Positions 52,038 through 60,636 of a stretch of DNA of 64,000 bases are shown here, piece after piece. The translations under genes were made by a program, and so were the position numbers. The notes under the pieces were generated by a model that saw only the letters and a program-made list of their open reading frames with translations, was not told where the DNA came from and did not search any database. Source of the DNA: an uncultured Acidobacteriia bacterium (GTDB lineage: Bacteria > Acidobacteriota > Terriglobia > Bryobacterales > Bryobacteraceae); the NCBI GenBank assembly GCA_903881085.1, contig CAIRSA010000035.1, forward strand, positions 1 through 64,000. Reading direction: 5' to 3'. How positions within the stretch are numbered: position 1 is the first letter of the stretch; each line of letters starts with the position of its first letter.

Positions 52038-53378
52038 CTATAAATTCCACGGGCCGCGGCCGGGGCGGCTCAACATTCGATTGGCTTCTTCGTCATTCTT
52101 CACGCGCTCATTAACGTAGTCCCATTCCAGCTTGCGCTGCAATTGGAACGACACGTTGCCCAGCACGCACAACGTGGCCACGCGGTGGGCGGCTTCCATG
52201 TTCATGATCGTTTTTTCGCGAGTGCGGATGCAGTCTTCGAAATTCTCGCTTTGGCCAGGGCTCTTGAAGACCTTCACGCCATTTTCGGGAGGCGTGTAGT
52301 CGACGCACTTCTTGTCGGTCGTGGTACCAGCACCATCGCCCAGGGTGACTGTGACGTGGCCGTTGTCGCCATGATAGACCGCGCCGTACTTGGCGTCGAT
52401 ATCAGGAGAGGGAATTCCTGGCTGCGCCCAAACCAGCGTCAGGTCGGGGTTCTTGAACTCAAAGGTCACCTGCATGGTGACAGCGGAATCGTACATGCCG
52501 TCGTGCGGCGGCTCGCCCGTTGCTTCAATGCTGACCGGGCCTTTGTTGTCGCAGTCCATGATCCAATTGGCGATGCTCATGACATGCGCGCCGCGGTCGC
52601 GGATCTGGCCGCCGCCGAAATCGATCATCCAGCGGAACTGGCCGTGGGTGTGCTTCACGTTGTAAGGCATCCAGCGGGCGGGGCCAACCCACATGTCGTA
52701 GTCCATGCCGGGCGGCGGTTGGCCATCGGGCGTCCAATCGCCGTCAGGGCTGGCGTAGTGCCAGCAGAGGACTTTGCGCAGCGTGCCGATCTGGCCGTTG
52801 CGAATGTACTTTGCGGCGTGGTAGGCGCCCATTTGCGAGCGGCCCTGTGAGCCGATCTGAATCACGCGTGCGTAGCGCTCGCCCGCAGTGACCATGGCGC
52901 GGCCTTCTTCGACAGTGTTGCAGGCGGGCTTTTCGCAGTAGACATCTTTACCGGCCTGACAGGCCATGATCGTCATCAGCGCGTGCCAGTGATCGGGGCT
53001 TGCGATGTACACCGCATCAACATCTTTATCTTCCAGCAGCTTGCGGAAATCCTTGTACAGCTTCGGATGGCCGCCAACCTTCGTGGCCGCCACGTCAAGC
53101 CGCTGCGGATCAATATCGCAGAGTGCGACCGAGCGACTGGCGCGCATGATGCGTGAGCCATCGCCGCCGAGGTTCGATGTGGCTGGGATCTGTTTGCCGA
53201 TGTTGGCTTCTTCGCGGAGGAATCCGCGGCCGCGGCCACCGATGCCGATGTGGCCAAAGTTGACGGTGTCGCTGGGAGGGGTCTGGCCCTGTAGGCCGAG
53301 CACGCGCGAGGGAATGATGTCGAACATCAATCCCGCCGCGCCTGCAGCTTTTACGAAGTTACGCCTGGATGTGTTCAT
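52038..53378 (-). CDS. Gfo/Idh/MocA-family oxidoreductase, Tat-exported
   Basis: 446 residues. Leader MNTSRRNFVKAAGAAGLMF is twin-arginine type. Nucleotide-binding fold: VNFGHIGIGGRGRGFL, VALCDIDPQRLDVA, VDAVYIASPDHWHALMTIMA, then the EKP catalytic motif in DVYCEKPACNTVEEGRAM. The C-terminal beta-sheet domain follows (GQFRWMIDFGGGQIRDRGAH with the conserved GxxxDxxxH spacing, WKMGAR-like region absent). Family members oxidise or dehydrate sugars using tightly bound NAD(P), and Tat export of a pre-loaded enzyme is common in this phylum. Substrate unknown; the neighbour is an aldose epimerase. Confidence 0.92.
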   Translation of the reverse strand: MNTSRRNFVKAAGAAGLMFDIIPSRVLGLQGQTPPSDTVNFGHIGIGGRGRGFLREEANIGKQIPATSNLGGDGSRIMRASRSVALCDIDPQRLDVAATKVGGHPKLYKDFRKLLEDKDVDAVYIASPDHWHALMTIMACQAGKDVYCEKPACNTVEEGRAMVTAGERYARVIQIGSQGRSQMGAYHAAKYIRNGQIGTLRKVLCWHYASPDGDWTPDGQPPPGMDYDMWVGPARWMPYNVKHTHGQFRWMIDFGGGQIRDRGAHVMSIANWIMDCDNKGPVSIEATGEPPHDGMYDSAVTMQVTFEFKNPDLTLVWAQPGIPSPDIDAKYGAVYHGDNGHVTVTLGDGAGTTTDKKCVDYTPPENGVKVFKSPGQSENFEDCIRTREKTIMNMEAAHRVATLCVLGNVSFQLQRKLEWDYVNERVKNDEEANRMLSRPGRGPWNL

Positions 53379-53435
53379 GCGACGACGATTGTATCACCGT
53401 CGCAGGGTAGGAAAGGGGACCGGATTGTCTGAATT

Positions 53436-54464
53436 CTAAAATCCGGTCGGCGTAACCCAGAAGCTGGCTTTCCATTGGCCGCCTGCGGGCACGCTTTGCA
53501 GGTGCTTGTAGATGCCGGCGTGGGCCAGATTGAACGCGTTGGTGGGGCCAGTCATAGGCTCAAAGCAGATGAAGCCGCGGCCCGGGGGTGCATACACAAC
53601 GGCGATTGGATAGTTCTTGCTGTAGCCGACTGTGATCTTCTCTGCTTTGCCTTGCACCGAAAATTCGGCGCGGCCGTTGGCGCTGTATTCCAGGCCAGAG
53701 AAGACATCGTCGAGTTTGTTGCCGCGAAGTGAAAGCTCGCCCATCGTGTTGGGCTCATGCTCGCCTGTCGGAATCAAAACGTTCGAGAGCTTCACGTGTT
53801 CCTTGGCGGGCAGGTGGACCTTCCAGTCATCGCGCGGCGAATCGCTGAGCTTGAAGTATGGGTGATAGCCGAGCGAGATGGGCATGGGTTGCGTAGAGAG
53901 ATTCTCGATTACTGTCTCCACTTCGAGTTCGCCGTTCGCTAGCTTGTAGGTCATCTGCAGATTGTGAGCGAAGGGGAACTGCGCCATGTAGTCCGGGTAG
54001 CGCCAGAACTCCAGACGGCTGGTGACCGAGGCAGAGTTTGCATCGGCAGTCACAGCGGTGACTTTCCATTCCGGTGAATAAACGAGCAGGCCGTGAATCG
54101 GCTTGCGATTGCCATCGTGGCCTACGTTGTTCAGTTCCGTGTTGAGGTTGTACTTCTTGCCATTGGCATAGAATGCGTCCTGGTCGAGCCGGTTGGCCCA
54201 CGGGGCAAGCAGCGGATTGCCGGCATGCGCGGGTCTGGCCTTCCATGCCGCAAGCGACTGCGCGGGCGTATAAAAAATCTCTTTGCCGTTAACCGTCATG
54301 GAATACGAGTTGTTTCCCATCGAGGGAACAATCGTCACCACGATGTGGCGCTGTTCGTCGGTCAGCTTTACGACGTCAATCGAGTCAACGAGCGTCTTTT
54401 GCGCAGTATAGTTAGCGGCTTGTGTCATGGAGAATGAGAGTACCAGCAGTAGAGAGAGTTTCAC
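53436..54464 (-). CDS. Aldose 1-epimerase family protein (GalM-like), secreted
   Basis: 342 residues from a GTG start overlapping the previous gene's stop by four bases. Signal peptide LSLLLVLSFSMTQA. The GalM beta-sandwich and its catalytic residues are visible: NRLDQDAFYANGKKYNL, NRKPIHGLLVYSPEW (general acid His), SLGYHPYFKLSDSPRD (second His), and the catalytic Glu in RGFICFEPMTGPTNAFN. Mutarotases interconvert alpha and beta sugars; this one is periplasmic. In the same minus-strand operon as the Gfo/Idh/MocA oxidoreductase, suggesting processing of an extracytoplasmic sugar. Confidence 0.87.
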   Translation of the reverse strand: MKLSLLLVLSFSMTQAANYTAQKTLVDSIDVVKLTDEQRHIVVTIVPSMGNNSYSMTVNGKEIFYTPAQSLAAWKARPAHAGNPLLAPWANRLDQDAFYANGKKYNLNTELNNVGHDGNRKPIHGLLVYSPEWKVTAVTADANSASVTSRLEFWRYPDYMAQFPFAHNLQMTYKLANGELEVETVIENLSTQPMPISLGYHPYFKLSDSPRDDWKVHLPAKEHVKLSNVLIPTGEHEPNTMGELSLRGNKLDDVFSGLEYSANGRAEFSVQGKAEKITVGYSKNYPIAVVYAPPGRGFICFEPMTGPTNAFNLAHAGIYKHLQSVPAGGQWKASFWVTPTGF

Positions 54465-54859
54465 TTTTCCTCGGGCTCACGTAGATCGAGTTCGGTTTCT
54501 TCCTGGCAGCACCAGCACGTTCCTGGCGTGTAGGTGCGGATGGAGCAGACCTCACACCAATAGGTAATGAACAGCCGCTTGCCAGCCTTAATAATATACA
54601 TCGACTTGGTGTGGATGGGGCCGATTTCGAATTCGCCGGGCGCTGAGAATGTCCCTACGGCTTCGAGCTCGTTGCCCATCAGTCGCGCATCTTTCACCAC
54701 GCCCGCTGTGGAGGCGTCACCGGTCAGGTGAATGCGGCGGCCATCCGGTGTGACGAGCGTGAATGGTTCGGCGAGCTTGCCGCGAATGGATTCACTTCGG
54801 TCTACGGCGAACAGTTTCGCGGCCGCTGCCAGTGCGGGAATGAAGAGTCGTCGATGCAC
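54461..54859 (-). CDS. Small exported-like protein with cysteine-rich C-terminus
   Basis: 132 residues. N-terminal hydrophobic stretch (LFIPALAAAAKLFA) suggests a signal peptide or anchor. The middle (PFTLVTPDGRRIHLTGDAST, LEAVGTFSAPGEFEIGP) is beta-rich and the C-terminus carries WCEVCSIRTYTPGTCWCCQE, a four/five-cysteine cluster that could bind zinc. It ends with a run of acidic residues. First gene of the minus-strand epimerase group and divergent from lutA, about 40 bases apart. Family not recognised. Confidence 0.7.
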   Translation of the reverse strand: MHRRLFIPALAAAAKLFAVDRSESIRGKLAEPFTLVTPDGRRIHLTGDASTAGVVKDARLMGNELEAVGTFSAPGEFEIGPIHTKSMYIIKAGKRLFITYWCEVCSIRTYTPGTCWCCQEETELDLREPEEK

Positions 54860-54898
54860 ACACTTATTCTACCAGCGAGTGATAGAATCGTGGGTTCG

Positions 54899-55609
54899 AT
54901 GGCTCCACGAGTTTCGTTGTTCGTCACCTGCATGGTCGACCAGCTTTTTCCACGCGTTGGTATAGCGATGGCTGAGGTGCTGGAAAGGGTCGGCTGCCGC
55001 GTAGAGTTTCCAGAAGCACAGACCTGTTGCGGTCAACCTGCCTTCAATAGCGGGTATCGTGATGAAGCGCGTGCCGTGGCCGAGTATTCACTGCGCGTGT
55101 TTCGCGACTCGGAGTACATCGTGGTGCCTTCAGGCTCGTGCGCTTCCATGATTTCACACCACTATGCCGAACTGATCGATAGTGACGAAGTGCGGGCCAT
55201 GGCCTCGCGCACGTATGAGTTTTCGCAGTTCCTTACCGATGTTTTGCAGGTGGAAGACGTAGGCGCGCGGCTGTCGCGCACGGTGACCTTTCATGATTCC
55301 TGCCACGCGCTGCGCGAGTTGAAGATCAAGAGCGGGCCGCGGCGTCTGCTGGCGAACGTGCGCGAGTTGACGTTGAACGAAATGGAGTACGCCGAAGAGT
55401 GCTGCGGCTTTGGCGGAACCTTTTCGGTGAAGTTTCCCGAAGTGTCGGGCGGCATGGCGCGCACCAAGATCGAATCGATTCTGCAGACTGGTGCGACTGC
55501 GGTAGTTGGCGTGGATGGCAGTTGCCTGATGCAATTGCGCGGGGCGCTGCAACGAGATGGGCACAAGGTCGACGTGATGCATCTTGCCGAGGTGCTGGCA
55601 TGCCGGTAG
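54899..55609 (+). CDS. lutA: Lactate utilisation protein A (Fe-S, LutA/YkgE)
   Basis: 236 residues from ATG 54899. Two CCG-type domains with the hallmark cysteines: SLFVTCMVDQLFPRVG, QTCCGQPAFNSGYRDEA, then VTFHDSCHALRELKIKSGP and ECCGFGGTFSVKFPEVSG with the last conserved DGSCLMQLRG. LutA, LutB and LutC together oxidise L-lactate to pyruvate in the cytoplasm, delivering electrons to the respiratory chain. The next gene starts ten bases before this stop, so lutABC is a tight operon. No transporter or LutR regulator is adjacent. Confidence 0.92.
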   Translation: MAPRVSLFVTCMVDQLFPRVGIAMAEVLERVGCRVEFPEAQTCCGQPAFNSGYRDEARAVAEYSLRVFRDSEYIVVPSGSCASMISHHYAELIDSDEVRAMASRTYEFSQFLTDVLQVEDVGARLSRTVTFHDSCHALRELKIKSGPRRLLANVRELTLNEMEYAEECCGFGGTFSVKFPEVSGGMARTKIESILQTGATAVVGVDGSCLMQLRGALQRDGHKVDVMHLAEVLACR

Positions 55610-56991
55610 GCCAGGAGAAGATCAAGCTCACGTTGCAGGATGCGAATCTGCAACTGGCTCTGTACAACGGCACGGGGCGATTGAAAGACAAGCGCACGGT
55701 CGCGGTTGCGCCCGATGTGCTGCCGGACTATCAGGAATTGCGCGATAGCGCGAATCAACTGAAGCGCCACACGATGGAGAACCTTGACTACTACTTGCAA
55801 CAGGTCGAGGCAAACGTGGTGGCTCATGGCGGCAAAGTTATTTTCTGCAAGGACGGGCCTGAGGTGGCGGATTTCGTGTTGGGATTAGCCAAGGAGCGCA
55901 AGGCTTCGCTGATTGTGAAATCGAAGTCGATGACCACCGAAGAGATCGATCTGAACGAGAAGCTGGAAGAGCACGACCTGGAATCGGTGGAGACCGATCT
56001 GGGCGAATACATCATCCAGTTGGCGCACGAGAAGCCGTATCACATCGTGGCTCCGGCACTGCACATGACGCGGCATCAGGTGGCCGATCTGTTCGTGAAG
56101 AAGTTGGGCGTGGAGCGCGAAATCGTCATAGAGAAGCAGACGATGATTGCGCGGCGCGTGTTGCGCGAGAAGTTTCTGGCGGCCGATATCGGCATCACGG
56201 GCGCCAATTTCGTGGTCGCTGATTCCGGGGCGGTAGTCATCATTGAGAACGAAGGCAACGCACGTTTGACCAGTTCCGCGCCGCGCATTCACATTGCCGT
56301 AGCCGGCCTTGAGAAGTTGATACCGCGTGCGGCTGATCTAGCCGTGTTTCTGAAGTTATTGGGGCGCAGCGCCAGCGGGCAGCCTTTGAGCGTGTATACT
56401 TCGTTCCTCTCGGGGCCGCGGCGCGAAGGCGAGCAGGACGGCCCGGAAGAGTTTTATCTGGTGCTGCTCGACAATGGCCGCACACGATTGCTGGCCGATC
56501 GGGAAAAGCGCGAATCGCTGTTCTGCATCCGTTGCGGCGCATGTTTGAACACCTGCCCGGTGTATCGCAAGATCGGCGGACATAGTTATCCGGGCGTGTA
56601 TTCGGGGCCGATTGGGGCGATCATCACTCCTCAGTATCAGGGTGTTTCCGCCAATCCCTGGTTGCCGTTTGCATCGAGCCTGTGCGGCGCGTGCAAAGAT
56701 GTTTGCCCGGTGAAGATCGATATTCCACGGCTGCTTTTGGATCTGCGATCCGAAGTGATCGAATCGCAGCAGAGCGATGTGCAAAGCCGCATGGAGCGGT
56801 TGAGTTTCAAGGTATGGTCGTGGGTGATGCGGACTCCGTGGGCTTATGAGTTCGGCGGCATCATGGCACAATCTCTGATGCCATTGGCTTCCATCTTTGG
56901 TCCGCTGAAGGCGTGGGTCTCGCAGCGTGAGGCTCCTGAGATTGCGCCCAAAAGCTTCCGCAAGATGTGGCGGGAACGAGGACGCAAATAA
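55600..56991 (+). CDS. lutB: Lactate utilisation protein B (Fe-S, LutB/YkgF)
   Basis: 463 residues from ATG 55600. LUD domain at about 60-290 (HGGKVIFCKDGPEVADFVLG, KSKSMTTEEIDLNEKLEEHD, GANFVVADSGAVVIIENEGN), then two ferredoxin-like [4Fe-4S] motifs: SLFCIRCGACLNTCPVYRKI and SSLCGACKDVCPVKID. A C-terminal helical tail reads VWSWVMRTPWAYEFGG. It is the iron-sulfur subunit of the LutABC lactate-oxidising complex. The long in-frame extension upstream to 55399 lies inside lutA and is not used. Overlaps lutA by ten bases. Confidence 0.93.
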   Translation: MPVGQEKIKLTLQDANLQLALYNGTGRLKDKRTVAVAPDVLPDYQELRDSANQLKRHTMENLDYYLQQVEANVVAHGGKVIFCKDGPEVADFVLGLAKERKASLIVKSKSMTTEEIDLNEKLEEHDLESVETDLGEYIIQLAHEKPYHIVAPALHMTRHQVADLFVKKLGVEREIVIEKQTMIARRVLREKFLAADIGITGANFVVADSGAVVIIENEGNARLTSSAPRIHIAVAGLEKLIPRAADLAVFLKLLGRSASGQPLSVYTSFLSGPRREGEQDGPEEFYLVLLDNGRTRLLADREKRESLFCIRCGACLNTCPVYRKIGGHSYPGVYSGPIGAIITPQYQGVSANPWLPFASSLCGACKDVCPVKIDIPRLLLDLRSEVIESQQSDVQSRMERLSFKVWSWVMRTPWAYEFGGIMAQSLMPLASIFGPLKAWVSQREAPEIAPKSFRKMWRERGRK

Positions 56992-57602
56992 TGTCTCGCG
57001 AAAACATTCTTCACAAAGTGCGCACGGCGATTGGCCGCAGCGCGGGACAGCCGCCGGCCGCGCCGCCTGCCGTGAGGTTGCGGCTTCCTGCGAAAGAAAA
57101 CCTGGAGCGGAAGTTCCTGGATGCGGTGGCTTCTGTGGCTGGAAAGCCTTATCTGGCTGCCTCGAAGGAGGACGCACGGGCTTACGCGGACTCGTTGTCG
57201 GCTGGAAAGAAGATCGTCGTGTCCCGATCGGCGTCTCTCGCTGAGTGTGGATTGACTGCGAGTGAATACTCGACAAAGGATGAACTGCGGGACTTATGCG
57301 CCTCTGCAGACCTGGGCATCACCAGTGCGGACTACGCACTGGCCGACAGCGGCACGCTGGTAATGATGTCGTCTCCGGAAGAGGCGCGCATGATATCGCT
57401 GCTGCCGGTGATGCATTTGGCGATAGTTCCCCGCGAGCGGATTTTAAGCGGGTTGGATGAATTGTTTACGTTGGTGCCGCTGCCTGCGGACCGCACAAGT
57501 TCCATGGTGTTCATCACCGGAGGCAGCCGCACGGCGGATATCGAGATGATTCTGGTGCGCGGTGTCCACGGGCCGGGCGAGGTCCACGTAGTAGTGGTCT
57601 AA
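56991..57602 (+). CDS. lutC: Lactate utilisation protein C (LutC/YkgG)
   Basis: 203 residues from ATG 56991, which shares its A with the lutB stop. LUD-family core: SRENILHKVRTAIGRSAGQ at the start, TSADYALADSGTLVMMSSPE in the middle, LPVMHLAIVPRERILSGLDE, and at the end MVFITGGSRTADIEMILVRG followed by VHGPGEVHVVVV. That last block is the best conserved part of LutC. Third component of the L-lactate oxidation system. Ends 11 bases before the convergent DUF3592 gene. Confidence 0.92.
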   Translation: MSRENILHKVRTAIGRSAGQPPAAPPAVRLRLPAKENLERKFLDAVASVAGKPYLAASKEDARAYADSLSAGKKIVVSRSASLAECGLTASEYSTKDELRDLCASADLGITSADYALADSGTLVMMSSPEEARMISLLPVMHLAIVPRERILSGLDELFTLVPLPADRTSSMVFITGGSRTADIEMILVRGVHGPGEVHVVVV

Positions 57603-57613
57603 GCAGCAGTGCG

Positions 57614-58321
57614 TTACTTCAGGAGTTCGAAAACGTCGGGCTCGCAGCGCACAGGTTTGATTGGATCGTAGGCGACTTTGATGTGTTTTCCCTTCGGCCA
57701 TTGCTTTCGTATTCTCACTCCAAAGCTCCTGCTGCGGCCTTCGTACCAGCGGCCGTTGGCGGCCACAAAATGGAACGTCATCTGATCGGTAACATTGCGC
57801 GACTTTCCAGGAGACGGAATCCAGTCCCCAACCACGGCAGTGCCCGTTTTCCCCTTGCGGAAAAGGAAGCGCACTTCCATCGTTTGCCAAATGGTGCGGC
57901 TGATACCCCATGTGCCCCAACCGCACAGGACCAATGCAACTGACAAAAGCACAATGGCGAGTGTGCCACGACTATTCAGACTGGACTTATCGCCCAGCAT
58001 ATGGACATTCGGATTGCTTGGCAGGTAAGTAATCAGGAAATAGTCGTTCGTATTGACCATTTCGTTATACTCCTGCCCTAAGTCGCGTTCTGCCTTGAAT
58101 TCAGCTCCGGTGGTGTCAATGTAGCTATATTTGATGTGATAAGTGGCGCCGGACTTCTGCTTCTGTATGATGTGAGCTTCTACGAGTTGGCCTTGTTCAC
58201 GCAGATTCCGATCCTCCGCATATGCCTGCCAGCCATAGTAGGCCGGGAATATCCCGGTGAGCAATGGAATCAGGCCATGGAGCGTGAAGAATGGTAGTAT
58301 CAGGACGAAATACCGCAACAT
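57614..58321 (-). CDS. DUF3592 membrane protein
   Basis: 235 residues. Two hydrophobic regions (residues 3-28, FVLILPFFTLHGLIPLLTG, and about 120-143, LAIVLLSVALVLCGWGTWGI) flank a beta-rich soluble part: HIIQKQKSGATYHIKYSYID, RDLGQEYNEMVNTNDYFLIT, and after the second helix FRKGKTGTAVVGDWIPSPGK plus GRSRSFGVRIRKQWPKGKHI. The repeated soluble domain with a conserved YLPSNPN-type turn is the DUF3592 pattern. Function unknown; no linkage to the converging lutABC operon is suggested by the sequence. Confidence 0.82.
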   Translation of the reverse strand: MLRYFVLILPFFTLHGLIPLLTGIFPAYYGWQAYAEDRNLREQGQLVEAHIIQKQKSGATYHIKYSYIDTTGAEFKAERDLGQEYNEMVNTNDYFLITYLPSNPNVHMLGDKSSLNSRGTLAIVLLSVALVLCGWGTWGISRTIWQTMEVRFLFRKGKTGTAVVGDWIPSPGKSRNVTDQMTFHFVAANGRWYEGRSRSFGVRIRKQWPKGKHIKVAYDPIKPVRCEPDVFELLK

Positions 58322-58376
58322 AGCTAATCTACTGTCATCCTTGGAATCAAGCTCACTCTACAATAGTTTACCAGCC

Positions 58377-59015
58377 TTAAGAAGGTTTGAGGCAACTGGC
58401 TAGCTCTTTTTCGCTGATGGCGCCTTCCTTGATCAGTTGCCAATACGGTTCCGTGATATCGATTGTGGTTGGCCCTTCGCCTACGCAATGACCGCCATCG
58501 AGCACCAGCGAAACCGTGCCATCCATCAGGCCGAAGACTTCAATTCCACTGCGGCAGGTGGGCTGTCCGCTAATGTTGGCGCTGGTGGAGATGAGCGGGT
58601 GGCCGATCGCTTCGATCAACGCCTGGGCCACCGCGCTGCGCGAGTGGCGCAGGGCAAGCCGCCCGGTATTGCCTGTGACGCGTAAGGGAATGCGAGCCGA
58701 AGCCGGCACGATGATCGTCAATGGGCCCGGCCAGAAGCGCCGTGCCAGCAGGTAAAAGCGCGAATTGGTTTCCTTCACCAGTTCCTCGCCCATCTGAATG
58801 TCGGAAACAATCACTGGAAGTGAGCGCTGCGGTTCGCGCCCTTTGGCTTGGAACACGCGGCCCACGGCCTGCAGGCTGAACGGATCGGCGACCAGCGTGT
58901 ACAACGCGTCAGTCGGAATGGCCACGACCTCGCCGCGCCGTACTGCGGCTGCGGCCCGTTCAATCGCCTTCGGTTCGGGCGAGTCCTGATTAATTTCGAT
59001 AAGATCTGTAGTCAT
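58377..59015 (-). CDS. tsaC: Threonylcarbamoyl-AMP synthase (TsaC/Sua5/YrdC)
   Basis: 212 residues from ATG 59015, overlapping the mutM stop by four bases (ATGA), which settles the start over a longer one at 59084. YrdC fold: RRGEVVAIPTDALYTLVADP (substrate-binding loop), FQAKGREPQRSLPVIVSD (KGR motif), RFWPGPLTIIVPASARIPLR, GRLALRHSRSAVAQALIEAI, and HPLISTSANISGQPTCRSGI. It makes threonylcarbamoyl-AMP from threonine, bicarbonate and ATP, the first step of t6A37 tRNA modification. No SUA5 C-terminal extension is present, so the shorter TsaC type. Last gene of the mutM unit. Confidence 0.9.
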   Translation of the reverse strand: MTTDLIEINQDSPEPKAIERAAAAVRRGEVVAIPTDALYTLVADPFSLQAVGRVFQAKGREPQRSLPVIVSDIQMGEELVKETNSRFYLLARRFWPGPLTIIVPASARIPLRVTGNTGRLALRHSRSAVAQALIEAIGHPLISTSANISGQPTCRSGIEVFGLMDGTVSLVLDGGHCVGEGPTTIDITEPYWQLIKEGAISEKELASCLKPS

Positions 59016-59821
59016 TTTTGACAGCCGGGACAATAGTATGTGGATCTGCCACCTTGGGCGATGCGGCGGATTTTTCGCCCGCACTTTCGGCAGGTTTCCC
59101 CTTCACGGCCATAGACAGCGACAGGATACCATTCCGCTTCCCCGGTGTGCTGAGGGTTCGAATATCCCGTACATGCCGATTCTACCGCATCAGACAAAAC
59201 CGCAACAATGTGAGCGTGCAAAGATTCAAGTTTCTTCTTGCTGAGCGACCCGATGGGTTTGCGCGGATTGACGCGCGCTTCGTACAGTGCCTCGGCCGCG
59301 TAGATGTTGCCCAGGCCGGCGATGCGGCTCTGGTCCATCAGATAGAGTTTGGCCGGCTGGCGCGATTGGCGCGCGGCGTCAACGAATGATTGCACTGTGA
59401 AGGCGGGTGAAAGCGGCTCGGGGCCAATGGAATCGATGAGTGACTTTGTCTCCGCGGCGGTCAGAAACCGGATGCGGCCGATGGCGCGCGGATCCTCATA
59501 AAAGATAGCTTTTTCGGAATCGAGTTCCAGGTAGGCGCGGCAGGTGGCCGGGCGCAGACGGGCATCCGCGGCGATGGTGAGGTTGCCAGTCATGCGCAGA
59601 TGCACGTGCAGAGCAGAGTGGCCGTTGAACATTAGCAGAATGTTCTTGCCGCGGCGGCGCACTTCGCTGATTGTCTTGCCGCGCACCTGCGTTTCGACGA
59701 ATTCGGGCTGCTGCGGCGCAACGATGCCGGGCCGCAGAACGCGCATGGCGATGACGCGGCGTCCTGCGGCGTGCGGGCGAAGCTTGCGGCAGACGGCTTC
59801 TACTTCAGGAAGTTCCGGCAT
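59012..59821 (-). CDS. mutM: Formamidopyrimidine-DNA glycosylase (MutM/Fpg)
   Basis: 269 residues from ATG 59821, giving the invariant N-terminus PELPEVEAVCRKLRPH with catalytic Pro2 and Glu3. Further blocks: RGKTISEVRRRGKNILLMF with the conserved lysine, LHVHLRMTGNL, RIAGLGNIYAAEALYEARVN (helix-two-turn-helix), and the C-terminal zinc finger CRKCGRKIRRIAQGGRSTYYCPGC. It excises oxidised purines such as 8-oxoguanine and nicks the DNA. Length and all motifs are normal. It starts at the last base of the preceding gene's stop and overlaps tsaC downstream. Confidence 0.95.
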   Translation of the reverse strand: MPELPEVEAVCRKLRPHAAGRRVIAMRVLRPGIVAPQQPEFVETQVRGKTISEVRRRGKNILLMFNGHSALHVHLRMTGNLTIAADARLRPATCRAYLELDSEKAIFYEDPRAIGRIRFLTAAETKSLIDSIGPEPLSPAFTVQSFVDAARQSRQPAKLYLMDQSRIAGLGNIYAAEALYEARVNPRKPIGSLSKKKLESLHAHIVAVLSDAVESACTGYSNPQHTGEAEWYPVAVYGREGETCRKCGRKIRRIAQGGRSTYYCPGCQK

Positions 59822-60609
59822 TACCAGACCGAGAGTTCGAGCGGTGCGCCCACCCCGCAGCCGACCAGTTTGGCGGCCGAGGTTTGCGCGGCAGAAACCT
59901 CCAGGTAACCGGAACTGCCATGGATGAGGAACAGTTCGCCGGGTTCGCAATCGGTATAGTTGAGTGCCAGGCGGCGCACCGGCTGCATGCCCACGGCCAT
60001 TTCAAAGGGATGTGTTTCCACCCAGCTGAACTCCTCCGTGGTGAAGTTGGTGATCATGTTGCCGAAGCGATCGATGCGCAATACGGAGCCCGTCCACACG
60101 CGCTTTGACGTACGGGTCGGCACGGGCAGGAACATGCGCATCTGATCGGTAATCAGTTTGCCGAAGGTGGCCGGTGTGGCGCCTTTCGCCAGATGCGCGG
60201 CGCAGGGGGCGAAAATGTCCCGGCCGTGAAACGTGCGGCTCAGTGGGCTTAGGAAATATTTGGCCGCGCTGATCTCTCGGACTTTGTGTTTCTCCTTTGT
60301 GAAGACGGGGGTCAACACGCCGTTGTCGGGCCCTATGAAGTATTGGCCGGCGGCCTCCATGAGGATGGGGCGGCGCGCGCTGCCCACGCCGGGGTCGACG
60401 ACCACGACGTGAATTGTCTTCTTCGGAAAGTATCGATAGGACTGTTCCACGACGAACGCGGCCTCACCGATTTCGTAGGCGGCCAGGTCATGGGTAATGT
60501 CGATAATCTCCGCCTGCGGGGCGATACGCAGGATTACGCCCTTCATAACGCCTACATAATGATCGCTGAGGCCGAAATCTGTGGTTAAAGTGATGATTGG
60601 TCTTGGCAT
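59821..60609 (-). CDS. SAM hydroxide adenosyltransferase (DUF62 family)
   Basis: 262 residues. The N-terminal domain has the fluorinase/chlorinase family blocks ITLTTDFGLSDHYVGVMKGV, EIIDITHDLAAYEIGEAAFV, VHVVVVDPGVGSARRPI-like text here IHVVVVDPGVGSARRPILME, and FIGPDNGVLTPVF. The C-terminal barrel includes DRFGNMITNFTTEEF. Members in non-halogenating bacteria hydrolyse S-adenosylmethionine to adenosine and methionine with hydroxide. The sequence lacks an obvious chlorinase-specific context, so SAM hydrolase is preferred. Head of a minus-strand operon with mutM and tsaC; divergent from a cysteine desulfurase gene 27 bases away. Confidence 0.88.
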   Translation of the reverse strand: MPRPIITLTTDFGLSDHYVGVMKGVILRIAPQAEIIDITHDLAAYEIGEAAFVVEQSYRYFPKKTIHVVVVDPGVGSARRPILMEAAGQYFIGPDNGVLTPVFTKEKHKVREISAAKYFLSPLSRTFHGRDIFAPCAAHLAKGATPATFGKLITDQMRMFLPVPTRTSKRVWTGSVLRIDRFGNMITNFTTEEFSWVETHPFEMAVGMQPVRRLALNYTDCEPGELFLIHGSSGYLEVSAAQTSAAKLVGCGVGAPLELSVW

Positions 60610-60636
60610 CGATTGTTACAATAAGATTGTATCGCC